This document shows positions 8,943 through 17,620 of a stretch of 64,000 nt of DNA, piece after piece. The DNA comes from Spirochaetae bacterium HGW-Spirochaetae-3 (GTDB lineage: Bacteria; Spirochaetota; Spirochaetia; Treponematales; UBA12059). The translations under genes were made by a program, and so were the position numbers. Position 1 is the stretch's first letter, and each line of letters opens with the position of its first letter. Below the pieces are notes generated by a model. It saw nothing but the letters and a program-made list of their open reading frames with translations, searched no databases and had not been told where the DNA came from. Location: contig PGXV01000008.1 of NCBI GenBank assembly GCA_002839315.1, positions 167,707 to 231,706 of the forward strand, read 5' to 3'.

Positions 8943-9051
8943 ACGGCCTCCCGTATCGTCCCGATAGAGATAAGTCCCAATGAGCGACGGGACCAGTATA
9001 CCCGGAAAGACGATACGCGGAAGAAATATTCATATAAGGTTCTAACTCTCC

Positions 9052-9081
9052 TTGACAGCCGCCCGAGCTCGGCGATATGAG
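9052..9081 (+). promoter_or_regulatory. Candidate promoter of the Ste24-like protease gene
   Basis: A perfect TTGACA at 9052-9057 is followed after 18 bases by TATGAG (9076-9081). The protease start codon with its AGGAG site lies about 70 bases downstream. Confidence 0.45.
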
Positions 9082-9149
9082 ATACCACATCGTGCCGCCA
9101 GGAAGTCGTCCCGAGGAGCGAGGAGTATATACTATTCACAGGAGTACGC

Positions 9150-10454
9150 ATGAGTAGCTCGACCATCATCGCCATCTACATAGCCCTCGCGGCCGCCGAC
9201 CTCGGTTGGGGGATACTCCTGGGGCTGCTCAACCGTCGCAGCGTCCTGGCGAGCCAAGCGCGCGTCCCGCCGGAGCTAGCCGGGAGCGTTAGCCCCGAGG
9301 AGGCGGAGAAATCGCGGTCCTACACCCTGGCACGCATGCGCCTCTCCTTCGTCCAGGAACCCGTGACGACCGCTATCGTCGTCGCCGTCGCGGCCGCGGG
9401 GATCTTCGGGCTCCTGGACGATATCGTCCGCGGCCTCGTCGAAGGCGAGTACTGGCGGGGCGCGCTGTTCCTCGGCGCCGTCGCGGTCGCCTCTGGCCTG
9501 CTCTCCCTACCCTTCTCCATATACTCCACCTTCGTCCTCGAGAAACGCTTCGGGTTCAATACCACGACGATACGGACATGGCTCGTAGATGGCCTCAAGG
9601 GCTCGGTCATCGCGACGGTACTGGGGCTACCCCTCCTGTGGCTTCTCTTCGTCTTCATGAACGCGACGGGAAGCCTGTGGTGGCTCTGGGCGGCGACCAT
9701 ATTCTCCGCGCTGAGCGTCGTCCTCTCCCTGCTCTATCCCCTCGTCATCGCGCCCCTGTTCAACACGTTCACCCCCCTGCCCGACGGAAGCCTAGCGGAG
9801 AGGATACGGGCGATGGCCGAGCGGACGGGATTCCGGATGAGCGGGGTATTCGTCATGGACGGATCCAAACGATCCCGCCATTCGAACGCCTACTTCACGG
9901 GGCTGGGAAAGGCCAAGCGCATCGTCCTCTACGACACCCTCGTCGATAGCATGGACGAGGACGAGATACTCGCCGTGCTCGGGCACGAGATCGGGCACGA
10001 GAAGAAGAGGCACATCGTCAAGGGGACCGTCCTGTCGATCGGCCTCTCCTTCGCGACCTTCTACGCCCTCTCGCTACTGGCCCGTTGGCCCGAACTATAC
10101 GCGGCCTTCGGCTTCGCGCGGGACGGAGCGGCCTACCCGACGAAGGAGGCCCTCCTCCTCGTCTTCGGACTCGTATCGGGACCGGCGACGTTCTTCCTCG
10201 CGCCCATCTTCTCGGCCTGGTCCCGGGCGCACGAGTACGAGGCGGACCGCTTCGCCGTGGAGGCGATGGATTCCTACCCGGCGGGCGTCGCGGCCCTGTC
10301 CTCCGCCCTCATCCGACTCAACAAGGAGAACGCGTCTAACCTATGGCCGCATCCCCTGTACTCGTTCTGGTACTATTCCCACCCGACCCTGCTGGAGCGG
10401 CTACGAGCGATACAGGGGGACAGGGAGGAAGGGCGGACTGCCCTATTTATATGA
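9150..10454 (+). CDS. M48 family membrane metalloprotease, Ste24/CAAX prenyl protease 1-like
   Basis: A 434-residue integral membrane zinc protease. The zinc-binding motif is LGHEIGHEKKRH (about residues 277-288) with the third ligand in EYEADRFA (about 362). Several membrane helices flank the catalytic domain, as in Ste24 and unlike the shorter HtpX. Bacterial members are thought to degrade or process membrane proteins. NSLW-like and SxRxEYEAD context (WSRAHEYEAD) agree with the Ste24 branch. AGGAG sits five bases before the ATG. It is flanked by a divergent operon on the left and a convergent ABC operon on the right, so it is monocistronic. Confidence 0.9.
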   Translation: MSSSTIIAIYIALAAADLGWGILLGLLNRRSVLASQARVPPELAGSVSPEEAEKSRSYTLARMRLSFVQEPVTTAIVVAVAAAGIFGLLDDIVRGLVEGEYWRGALFLGAVAVASGLLSLPFSIYSTFVLEKRFGFNTTTIRTWLVDGLKGSVIATVLGLPLLWLLFVFMNATGSLWWLWAATIFSALSVVLSLLYPLVIAPLFNTFTPLPDGSLAERIRAMAERTGFRMSGVFVMDGSKRSRHSNAYFTGLGKAKRIVLYDTLVDSMDEDEILAVLGHEIGHEKKRHIVKGTVLSIGLSFATFYALSLLARWPELYAAFGFARDGAAYPTKEALLLVFGLVSGPATFFLAPIFSAWSRAHEYEADRFAVEAMDSYPAGVAALSSALIRLNKENASNLWPHPLYSFWYYSHPTLLERLRAIQGDREEGRTALFI

Positions 10455-10528
10455 ATTACGATTCTTGCCGATGGGCGAGCAGGTTAGAATAGCAGGAGAT
10501 ACGACACAGATAGGAAAACTTAGTTGGC

Positions 10529-11311
10529 TTACATCCCCATACCATCTCCATAAGCGAAGAATGAGCCCCGCGCAGTTAAAATCCTATGTATTTTCATCTC
10601 ATATGCATCCGAAAGCAATTCATCGCTCAATTCACCGGGGATACCGTCGAATAGCACTGAACCTTTAGCCAGGAGCACAATGCGATCGCAGAACGCGGAA
10701 GCCATCATAAGGTCATGGACGCTCACGAGTATAGCAACCGAGTCTTCCCGGGCGAGCGACTTGAGAAGAGAGAACGTCGACAGGAGGTATTTAGGATCGA
10801 GCGACGATGAGGGCTCGTCACACAGCAGTAAAGGCGTCGATTGGGCGACGATTCGAGCCATAAGGACGCGCTGATACTCTCCGCCGCTCAAGCACGAAGC
10901 CTTTCGCCCTAGCCAATCATCGATTCCTAATCGTAGAGCGGCCCATCGGGCGATATCCTCGTCTTCTTTCATGAAGCCGCCGAGGCTCCTATACGGCCTC
11001 CTACCGGAAAGAACGATATCGAAAACGGTCGCGGCTTTCGGCGTATTCTGGCGCTGTATTAAGTACGCTATCTGCCGGGCCCGCTCTATCGGGCTCATCT
11101 CGTACGGATCGCACGAGAGGATGCGCACTCGCCCGGAGCGCGGCCTTAATCGCCCGAACGCGAGATCAAGAATCGTCGTCTTGCCCGCCCCGTTCGGACC
11201 GATGAGACCTACCACCTGTCCAGGATAGACGCGTAGCCCCAGATGCTCGAATACGGGAGGTCGACCGGCATAGGAGAAAGACACATCGTTTAGTTCTAGC
11301 CTTGGTTCCAC
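10529..11311 (-). CDS. ABC transporter ATP-binding protein, FecE/BtuD type
   Basis: A 260-residue ATPase with Walker A GPNGAGKTT, Q loop AYLIQRQNT, signature LSGGEYQRV and Walker B LLLCDEPSSSLD, then an H loop in SVHD. It powers the FecCD-type permease encoded just upstream. The gene starts with GTG and overlaps the permease end by 16 bases. It is the last gene of the operon. The imported ligand (iron chelate, haem or cobalamin) cannot be told from the ATPase. Confidence 0.92.
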   Translation of the reverse strand: MEPRLELNDVSFSYAGRPPVFEHLGLRVYPGQVVGLIGPNGAGKTTILDLAFGRLRPRSGRVRILSCDPYEMSPIERARQIAYLIQRQNTPKAATVFDIVLSGRRPYRSLGGFMKEDEDIARWAALRLGIDDWLGRKASCLSGGEYQRVLMARIVAQSTPLLLCDEPSSSLDPKYLLSTFSLLKSLAREDSVAILVSVHDLMMASAFCDRIVLLAKGSVLFDGIPGELSDELLSDAYEMKIHRILTARGSFFAYGDGMGM

Positions 11312-12348
11312 AGTCTTTTCCTATTCACTATAACGAGGGAGAATAAGAACACGACGCCGACTATCGATGTAATGGCGCCGATAGGCAGTACTATCGGCGC
11401 GGCTATTCGCATAGCCGCGACATCGGACAACACGAGTAGCGTAGCGCCGATAGCGGAAGATAGAGGCACGAGAAGACGCGGGTCGTCCATGCCAAGCATT
11501 CTAGAGATATGCGGGGCTACGAGCCCGATAAAACCGATAACGCCGACGATCGATATAACGCACGACGTCATGAGGGCGGAAACGAGGAGACAAGCAAGAC
11601 GCACCTTAGCTACATCGACGCCCACTACCGATGCGTTACTATCGCCCTCTACGATGATAGAGAGATCGTAGAGCAAGGGAGCCGTAACGAGTAGCGATAA
11701 GACGAGCAAAGCCGAGAGCGTAGCGACAGAATCCCATGACGCGCTCGAAAGCGATCCGGAGGTCCAGAACACCGCTCGGTATACGGCCTCTGGACTTGCG
11801 AAATAATGAAGCAACGTCGTAAGCGACGAGAAGAAGAAATTAAGCCCCATGCCGGCGAGTATGATGATGAGAGGCGACGCCCCGAGGGTAGATGCCATTG
11901 CGTAGACCGCTAGGCTAGCGGCCATGGAGAAGCAGAATGCGTTGCCGGCGATGATCGGCCCCGTCGCCAGGACGGAACGCCCGGCTACAATGGCGAGCGA
12001 AGCCCCGAAGCCAGCAGCGGACGATATACCGAGAGTATAAGGAGACGCCAGCGGGTTTCCGAGAATGCTTTGCATCAAGGCCCCGGATAACCCGAGCCCG
12101 GCTCCCGATACTACGGCCAACGCTATCCTGGGCAATCGGATACGCAACATGATGGCCGCGGTCCGAGCGGCGACAGGATCACCGGGTCGCAATAACGCCG
12201 AAAAGAATGCCGCCGGCTTAATCGGAGTATCCCCAGCGAACATCGCCGCGAACGCCGCTATGAGTACCGCCGATAATCCGAGCGCGACTATCAGCGACTT
12301 ATTACGCTCAAAAGCGACGATTCGCGATTTAATAGCGACTTCGTTCAC
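11296..12348 (-). CDS. FecCD/BtuC-family ABC permease
   Basis: A 350-residue permease with about ten membrane helices and family signatures MLRIRLPRIALAVVSGAGLGLSGALMQ and a C-terminal GLVAPHISRML motif. It forms the membrane channel for import of a metal chelate or corrinoid. I chose the GTG at 12348, which overlaps the binding-protein stop as GTGA; another GTG 24 bases upstream lacks a usable ribosome site. It is translationally coupled on both sides. Confidence 0.92.
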   Translation of the reverse strand: MNEVAIKSRIVAFERNKSLIVALGLSAVLIAAFAAMFAGDTPIKPAAFFSALLRPGDPVAARTAAIMLRIRLPRIALAVVSGAGLGLSGALMQSILGNPLASPYTLGISSAAGFGASLAIVAGRSVLATGPIIAGNAFCFSMAASLAVYAMASTLGASPLIIILAGMGLNFFFSSLTTLLHYFASPEAVYRAVFWTSGSLSSASWDSVATLSALLVLSLLVTAPLLYDLSIIVEGDSNASVVGVDVAKVRLACLLVSALMTSCVISIVGVIGFIGLVAPHISRMLGMDDPRLLVPLSSAIGATLLVLSDVAAMRIAAPIVLPIGAITSIVGVVFLFSLVIVNRKRLWNQG

Positions 12349-13388
12349 TGTATTCCGTAGCTCCTGACCCACTCCGCGTAATAGCCAGGCAAGCCGTATA
12401 CGACAGAGAATATTATTTCAGCGACTCGGTCGGCTTCGGCGGGAGGCACGATCTCCGGATACAGTATCGAAGCCATATAATAAGCCTCGGCCATCGATGC
12501 GGCGTAGTCCTTTCCGTCATGCGAAGTCTGCGAATAATAGACGCGGCCGTTCCTGGAAGCGGATACTAGCGAGAACTCGGGGTCGGAGATGAATCGCTCC
12601 CTTGGAAGGTATGACGGTTTCTCTAGCCAATCCACGAAGACTATCTCCGGGTCCCACGCGATGATGCGCTCTTTATTAATCTCGACGGAACCCCATGACG
12701 TCGAGGCCTTGACGTCCGCCGCGACGTTTACGCCTCCGGCTATCACGAGAGATTGATACACCGGCATAGTCTGGGTAAAGCGACCGCAATTCGTGAACAA
12801 GCCAAGGTACACGCGCTTACGTTTACCCTCCGGAACGGAATCGACGCGCTGCTTAAGGTCGGCGGACATATCGGAGAGGAAGCCTATCAATTCCTCGGCC
12901 CTCTTGGAGGCTCCAGCCACGGTACCGATAATCCTGATGATCTCATAATCCTCGTCGGGTTCGGAAGTAACGCACACGACCGGAATGCCGAGCGCGCGCT
13001 GCATGGCGTCCGCCTTGTCCGCGGTCGACGTCGTGATGACCAGGTCGGGGCTCAAGGAAAGAATGGCCTCGAGGTTCGGTTCCTTGCGGTCGCCGACCAC
13101 CGGCAACGCCGCGAGGCCCGGCCTAGCAATGAACGGCAGCATCCCGTCCTTGGCCGCCAGGCTCTTCCTGTCCACGGCCACGATTCTGTCTGCGGCGCCG
13201 ACCTGGACGAGGATGCGGAGGGCCGACGGCACGAGCGACACGATACGCCGCGCCTCGCCCGGCAAGGTGACGATCCGCCCTTCGTAGTCGGTGACGACGA
13301 TCGAGCCCTTTAAGGTTGATACCGATTGACCGTGTGCATTCAGCTGGATGCACAAGAGCGCTATTACGAAGATGCATGTCTTTTTCAT
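12345..13388 (-). CDS. Periplasmic substrate-binding protein, BtuF/FepB type
   Basis: A 347-residue protein with a type I signal peptide (MKKTCIFVIALLCIQLNAHG) and no lipobox cysteine. The two-lobed binding-protein pattern is clear: RRIVSLVPSALRILVQVGAADRIVAV in lobe one, then NLEAILSLSPDLVIT, a long helix, and EIVFVDW in lobe two. It should deliver an iron chelate, haem or cobalamin to the permease. No cobalamin riboswitch is seen before it; only 34 bases separate it from the lipoprotein gene, with which it shares a transcript. GC is lower here than in the flanking housekeeping genes. Confidence 0.85.
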   Translation of the reverse strand: MKKTCIFVIALLCIQLNAHGQSVSTLKGSIVVTDYEGRIVTLPGEARRIVSLVPSALRILVQVGAADRIVAVDRKSLAAKDGMLPFIARPGLAALPVVGDRKEPNLEAILSLSPDLVITTSTADKADAMQRALGIPVVCVTSEPDEDYEIIRIIGTVAGASKRAEELIGFLSDMSADLKQRVDSVPEGKRKRVYLGLFTNCGRFTQTMPVYQSLVIAGGVNVAADVKASTSWGSVEINKERIIAWDPEIVFVDWLEKPSYLPRERFISDPEFSLVSASRNGRVYYSQTSHDGKDYAASMAEAYYMASILYPEIVPPAEADRVAEIIFSVVYGLPGYYAEWVRSYGIQ

Positions 13389-13422
13389 TAGTGTCTCCGA
13401 GATGTTTTATAAGAACCGAGGA

Positions 13423-14340
13423 TTATAATCGTTCCAGGGCAAGCCCGAGCGCGACGATATCGCCATCGCTATGTACGCTTTCATGAACGAGTATCAACTC
13501 CCGTAGCATATCAGGAGTCAGCGCATAGCGACCTATCAATTCATCCTTCGTAATATCCTCGTCATAGATAGCGATTTCAAGGACGCTCTGTTCTTTCAGG
13601 ACTATGGTCGTGTCGGCTGCTTCGTCCATCGCTAATCGATCGTACGCCGTATCGGACCGGAATACCTCCGTTCCATCCACCTTTACCTGAACGACAATAT
13701 CGGGCCTAGAGAATGCGTCCCAGGGAATCCCCTTCATGCTCTCGTTGCGTACTTGGACGCCCGCAATGCTCAGTTCGAAGGCTCCCTTGATAGAACCGAC
13801 GGCTTTATCCGTCAGGACGGAGTATTGCTTGACCATGGTTTCAGTGGACGACAAGAGCGCGCTGGCCAGCGACTGTACCTTGCCCGTCTCTACGTCCACT
13901 ATCTTGCAGTACAGACTAAAGCAATCGCCCTCGTTCCGTAGCGTGCCCACCACGATAGAGTCTACGGCGAGGATCTTGCCGAGTTCCTTGATGCTCTCCT
14001 CGGCGACGAGGTCCGTCCTAGTAAACTCCAGCTCGGACAGTATCGCATCGACCCGTTCCCTCTCGACGAGCGTGTATTCTTTAGGATCGAATAGCACCGT
14101 CTGAAGCGAATTGGCGATGTTGTCCCCTAGCATGGTCTTATTGCCGTACTCGCTGATGATGGGCAGTACGGCTATCCTACAATCGGCCGGCAACTTGACT
14201 AGGTACCGTACCAGTCCGTTGGCTACCTTCTCCACGCCTTCGTAGTATTCATACCTCTCTACATCTAGCTTCTTGCCGGTCGTAGCGCACGAACTCAGGA
14301 ACACGCCCACGATACACACGACGACAGATACTTTCTTCAT
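13423..14340 (-). CDS. Lipoprotein with FlgO/CsgG-like N-terminal and C2-like C-terminal domain
   Basis: A 305-residue lipoprotein: after a signal peptide the lipobox reads LSSCATT. Residues of about 45-190 resemble the FlgO/CsgG nucleotide-binding-like fold (RIAVLPIISEYGNKTMLGDNIANSL.., LVERERVDAILSELEF, IVVGTL). The last 100 residues (RPDIVVQVKVDG .. LEIAIYDEDITKDELIGRY) look like a C2-type beta sandwich. I chose the second ATG (14340) because AAGGA is correctly spaced from it. As first gene of the importer operon it may help assemble or dock a surface receptor; this is inference. GC here is about 50% on a sampled line. Confidence 0.75.
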   Translation of the reverse strand: MKKVSVVVCIVGVFLSSCATTGKKLDVERYEYYEGVEKVANGLVRYLVKLPADCRIAVLPIISEYGNKTMLGDNIANSLQTVLFDPKEYTLVERERVDAILSELEFTRTDLVAEESIKELGKILAVDSIVVGTLRNEGDCFSLYCKIVDVETGKVQSLASALLSSTETMVKQYSVLTDKAVGSIKGAFELSIAGVQVRNESMKGIPWDAFSRPDIVVQVKVDGTEVFRSDTAYDRLAMDEAADTTIVLKEQSVLEIAIYDEDITKDELIGRYALTPDMLRELILVHESVHSDGDIVALGLALERL

Positions 14341-14376
14341 GATCATTCCTTGTAATTAAATTGAAATCGGTTAAGC

Positions 14377-14423
14377 ATTATATAAATCTTACCAAGCTAT
14401 CTCTTTTCGTATTATAGATTATA
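14377..14423 (-). promoter_or_regulatory. AT-rich promoter region of the lipoprotein/importer operon
   Basis: In the 109 bases between hsdR and the lipoprotein gene the minus strand carries three TATAAT hexamers (14377-14382, 14411-14416, 14418-14423). None has a convincing -35 box at 16-18 bases. The AT richness contrasts with the surroundings and marks this as the operon promoter region. Confidence 0.4.
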
Positions 14424-14449
14424 TCCCCTCTTCCCCATTCTCTCCCGTT

Positions 14450-17400
14450 TCAACTCGCCGTCGAGTATATCCCCGTATCCCGCTCCGGATAGCACTCGTA
14501 CATATGCTCGAAGACCGCGGCGCACTTTTCTTTATACACCTCGGGCGTGTACGCGCGCGGTAGGCCTATATCGAGGACGTTCTCTATCTCTATCCTGAGC
14601 GTCGCGCGGGCAGCGGACTTCTGGCGCCAGTTGATGATGAGCAGGCGCTTCAGGCTCGCGAGCAGTACCCTGGCGACCTTCTTTACCTCCGCCCGTTCAG
14701 CCGCGCTCAGTTCGGGCGCCGGCCGCGTCAGGATATCGAAGATGACCAGCTCTTCCTCGCTCATCGACTCGCGGACGTGGCGTTCCTGCTCGACGTCGAG
14801 GCTTCGGCTCAGCTTGAGCAATTCCTGGAACAGATCCTCTATGCTACGGCTACCGGCGTTGTAGCCCTCTATCAATTCCTCGAATTTAGCGCCGAAGTCG
14901 GCGCGAGTCGGATTCAATTGGACGAGGCGTTCCAGGCGCGCCCGTATCGCTGCCTTGAGCATCTCTATCTCGGTATTCTTGTGGCGCGATTTCTTGAAGC
15001 GCTCGGCCAGCGTGTTGAAATCGATCTTAGACAGGTCGAGCGGAGCGGGTCCTCGGTCGCGTATCGTTATGCCCGTGATCGACTCGTCGAGCAGGTCGTT
15101 GATCGCGCCCATGACGCCCGTTATATCGGGCCTATCAGGATCGAGCCTCGCTTTTATCGCTTCTACCAGGGCGGACATGCACGATATTACGCCGATAAAC
15201 TCCAGCGCTGCCGGATCGGGCAGAACGGCCTTATACAAGGTGACCGCGAGCCGCTCGTGCCCGAAGAACTCGCGCCGTACGTCGTCGGGCGCTATCAGCG
15301 CGTCCATCGCGTCGTCTACGGCTTGTAGCCTGTCCATGCTGGCGGCGGGCAGACTCTGTATATCGGCCAACGATACGCGATGGCGCGCGCAGAACGCCGT
15401 CGCCTCCCGTATGGCATCGCGCAGCTGCCCGAGCAGTTCCTTCTTGTCCCTGACCGGGCTCTCCCCGCCCTTGCCCACGCCGTATATTGCCAGCGCCTTC
15501 TCCAGCGACGCGAAGACGTTGGCGTAGTCGACGATGGTACCCGAGTGCTTGCCGGAGAAGACGCGGTTGGCCCGCGCTATCGTCTGCATGAGCGTATGGT
15601 TGCGCATCGGCTTGTCCAGGTAGATCGTGGAACAGCTGGGCGCGTCGAACCCGGTCAGCCACATCGCGCATACGAACGCTATGCGCAGGGGATCCTTGGT
15701 GTCGCGGAACTTCTCGTCCAGCCTGGGCTGCGAGACGTTCATGCGCCTGCGGTGCGGCTCCATGTCCAGGCCCAACGCCTTCATCTGCGCTATCTCGTTC
15801 TGTCCCGGCGACACGATTACGGCCATATCGGTCGTCGTAAGGACGTCAAGCCGGTCGAGTAGTCCGACAATCTTCTCCCTGTTATCGGCTGATGGCTCGT
15901 CGCGTTCCGGCAGGTACCCGAGCCGGCCCAGCTCCTTGCGCACGCGCTCGGTCTCGACGGCCCAGTGCGCGCGCACCTTGTCGTACATGCGTAGGGCCGT
16001 AGCCTTGTCTATCGACACGACCATGGCCTTACCGAGGAAACCTCGCCCAAGGAAATGCCTGACTATATCCTTGGCCACCGTCTCAAGCCGGTCTTCACGC
16101 GTTATCAGGTGATACTGCCTGCCCAGTTCCCGTTCCAGCCGGGCGGACTGCTCGTCGTCCAGCTCCGCCTCGTCTATCAGGTCGTAGATATCGTCGTTCA
16201 GGTCGGGATTGACCAGTTGTAGCTCGGGCGTGCGGTTCTCGTAGAACAGCGGCACGGTAGCGCCGTCCTCTATAGACTGCTTGAAGTCGTAGACGGACAC
16301 GTAGTCGCCGAAGACTTCCTTGGTGCGTTCCTCGCCCGCTATCAAGGGCGTACCGGTGAACGCGAGGAACAGGGCCCGGGGCAGGGCCGCGCGCATGTTC
16401 AAGGCCAGCGTGTCGTACTGGCTACGATGCGCCTCGTCGGTCAGCACTATCACGTCCGGCCTGTCGCACAACATCTCGGAGGTCTGGAACTTATGCACGA
16501 GCGTAAAGACGTAGCGATGATTGCCTCGCAGTAGCTCGCGCAGCTGGGCGCCGCTCGACGCGTGGCAGGTATCGCCCTCGGCCTCGCTTATGGCGCCGGC
16601 CGCCTTGAATGTCTTGGCTATCTGCTGGTCCAGCTCCACGCGGTCCGTCACGATGACGAAGGTCCAGTTGCCCGTGATCTTGCGCAGCACCTTCTGGGCG
16701 AAGAACACCATGGAGAAGCTCTTGCCCGAGCCCTGCGTCTGCCAGAACACCCCGGCTCGGCCGTGCCTTTGGCGCCTCGCCTCCAGCATAGAGCGGATAG
16801 CGTTGTTGACACCGAGGTACTGGTGGTTCTGGCCTATGATCTTGACCAGCCCCTCCTTGTGCTCGGAGAACAGCGTAAAGTTCTCCACGATATCGAGGAG
16901 CCGCGCCTTGTCGCAGGTACCGCGCAGCAATACCTCGAGCGACACGCGTCGGCTCTCGTCCTCCCGCTCCACGCGCTTCCACTCGAAGAATCGATCCCAA
17001 TCGGCTGTCAGCGAACCTATCCGGCTCTCCGTACCGTTGGACGCTATCAGCGCGGCGTTGTACCAGAATAGCGACGGTATCTCGCGCTTGTAATGCGTCA
17101 GGTTGTCGGCATAGGCAACGCGGGCGGCGACGCCCGGCTTCTTTAATTCTATGACGATGAACGGCAGGCCGTTGACGAAGCCGACCAGGTCGGGCCTGCA
17201 GGTGTAAAGCGCCCCCGTCACGCTGAACTGGCTAACAAGCGTAAAGTCGTTATCGGCCGGGTGTTCCCAGTCTATCAGCCGTAGCCGCTCCGCCTTCTGC
17301 CCGCCATGCTCATGGTCCGGTATCGATACCCGCAAGCCTTCCTTCAGCATTGCGTATATATCGCGGTTGGCCGCCTCCAGGCTCATAGCCGACCGGTCGC

Positions 17401-17617
17401 ACGTCAGCTCGTCCATCGCCGAGGCGATTGCCTCCATAGGCATGCCAGGATTGAGCCTGACCATGGCCGCCCTCAGACGCGGAGCCAACACGACCTCGCC
17501 CCTCGTCTCCCGACCGAACATCCCGCTCTCGTCGGTCGCGACCTCCCATCCCAATTCCGAGAAGAGCGCGATAGCGGGCCGTTCCACCAGGTCGTCTTCT
17601 GAATAGGGATGACTCAT
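14450..17617 (-). CDS. hsdR: Type I restriction enzyme, endonuclease/translocase subunit HsdR
   Basis: A 1055-residue motor and nuclease subunit. The PD-(D/E)xK nuclease core is seen at about residues 139-160 (PDLVGFVNGLPFIVIELKKPG). Walker A reads TQGSGKSFSMVFF (about 290), and the DEAD/DEAH box reads VIVLTDEAHRSQYD. Helicase motifs continue with LAFTGTPLI and a late QTIARANRV. The C-terminal 200 residues are the helical HsdM-binding region. It starts three bases after the hsdS stop, so hsdM, hsdS and hsdR are one transcript. The gene is full length with no frameshift, and its GC matches the host average. Confidence 0.95.
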   Translation of the reverse strand: MSHPYSEDDLVERPAIALFSELGWEVATDESGMFGRETRGEVVLAPRLRAAMVRLNPGMPMEAIASAMDELTCDRSAMSLEAANRDIYAMLKEGLRVSIPDHEHGGQKAERLRLIDWEHPADNDFTLVSQFSVTGALYTCRPDLVGFVNGLPFIVIELKKPGVAARVAYADNLTHYKREIPSLFWYNAALIASNGTESRIGSLTADWDRFFEWKRVEREDESRRVSLEVLLRGTCDKARLLDIVENFTLFSEHKEGLVKIIGQNHQYLGVNNAIRSMLEARRQRHGRAGVFWQTQGSGKSFSMVFFAQKVLRKITGNWTFVIVTDRVELDQQIAKTFKAAGAISEAEGDTCHASSGAQLRELLRGNHRYVFTLVHKFQTSEMLCDRPDVIVLTDEAHRSQYDTLALNMRAALPRALFLAFTGTPLIAGEERTKEVFGDYVSVYDFKQSIEDGATVPLFYENRTPELQLVNPDLNDDIYDLIDEAELDDEQSARLERELGRQYHLITREDRLETVAKDIVRHFLGRGFLGKAMVVSIDKATALRMYDKVRAHWAVETERVRKELGRLGYLPERDEPSADNREKIVGLLDRLDVLTTTDMAVIVSPGQNEIAQMKALGLDMEPHRRRMNVSQPRLDEKFRDTKDPLRIAFVCAMWLTGFDAPSCSTIYLDKPMRNHTLMQTIARANRVFSGKHSGTIVDYANVFASLEKALAIYGVGKGGESPVRDKKELLGQLRDAIREATAFCARHRVSLADIQSLPAASMDRLQAVDDAMDALIAPDDVRREFFGHERLAVTLYKAVLPDPAALEFIGVISCMSALVEAIKARLDPDRPDITGVMGAINDLLDESITGITIRDRGPAPLDLSKIDFNTLAERFKKSRHKNTEIEMLKAAIRARLERLVQLNPTRADFGAKFEELIEGYNAGSRSIEDLFQELLKLSRSLDVEQERHVRESMSEEELVIFDILTRPAPELSAAERAEVKKVARVLLASLKRLLIINWRQKSAARATLRIEIENVLDIGLPRAYTPEVYKEKCAAVFEHMYECYPERDTGIYSTAS

Positions 17618-17620
17618 AGA

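Noticed and set aside
12345-14449. Cobalamin riboswitch for the importer operon
   Set aside because: Looked for B12-box-like sequence before the lipoprotein and binding-protein genes; the gaps are 109 and 34 bases and hold none. So cobalamin as ligand is not supported.
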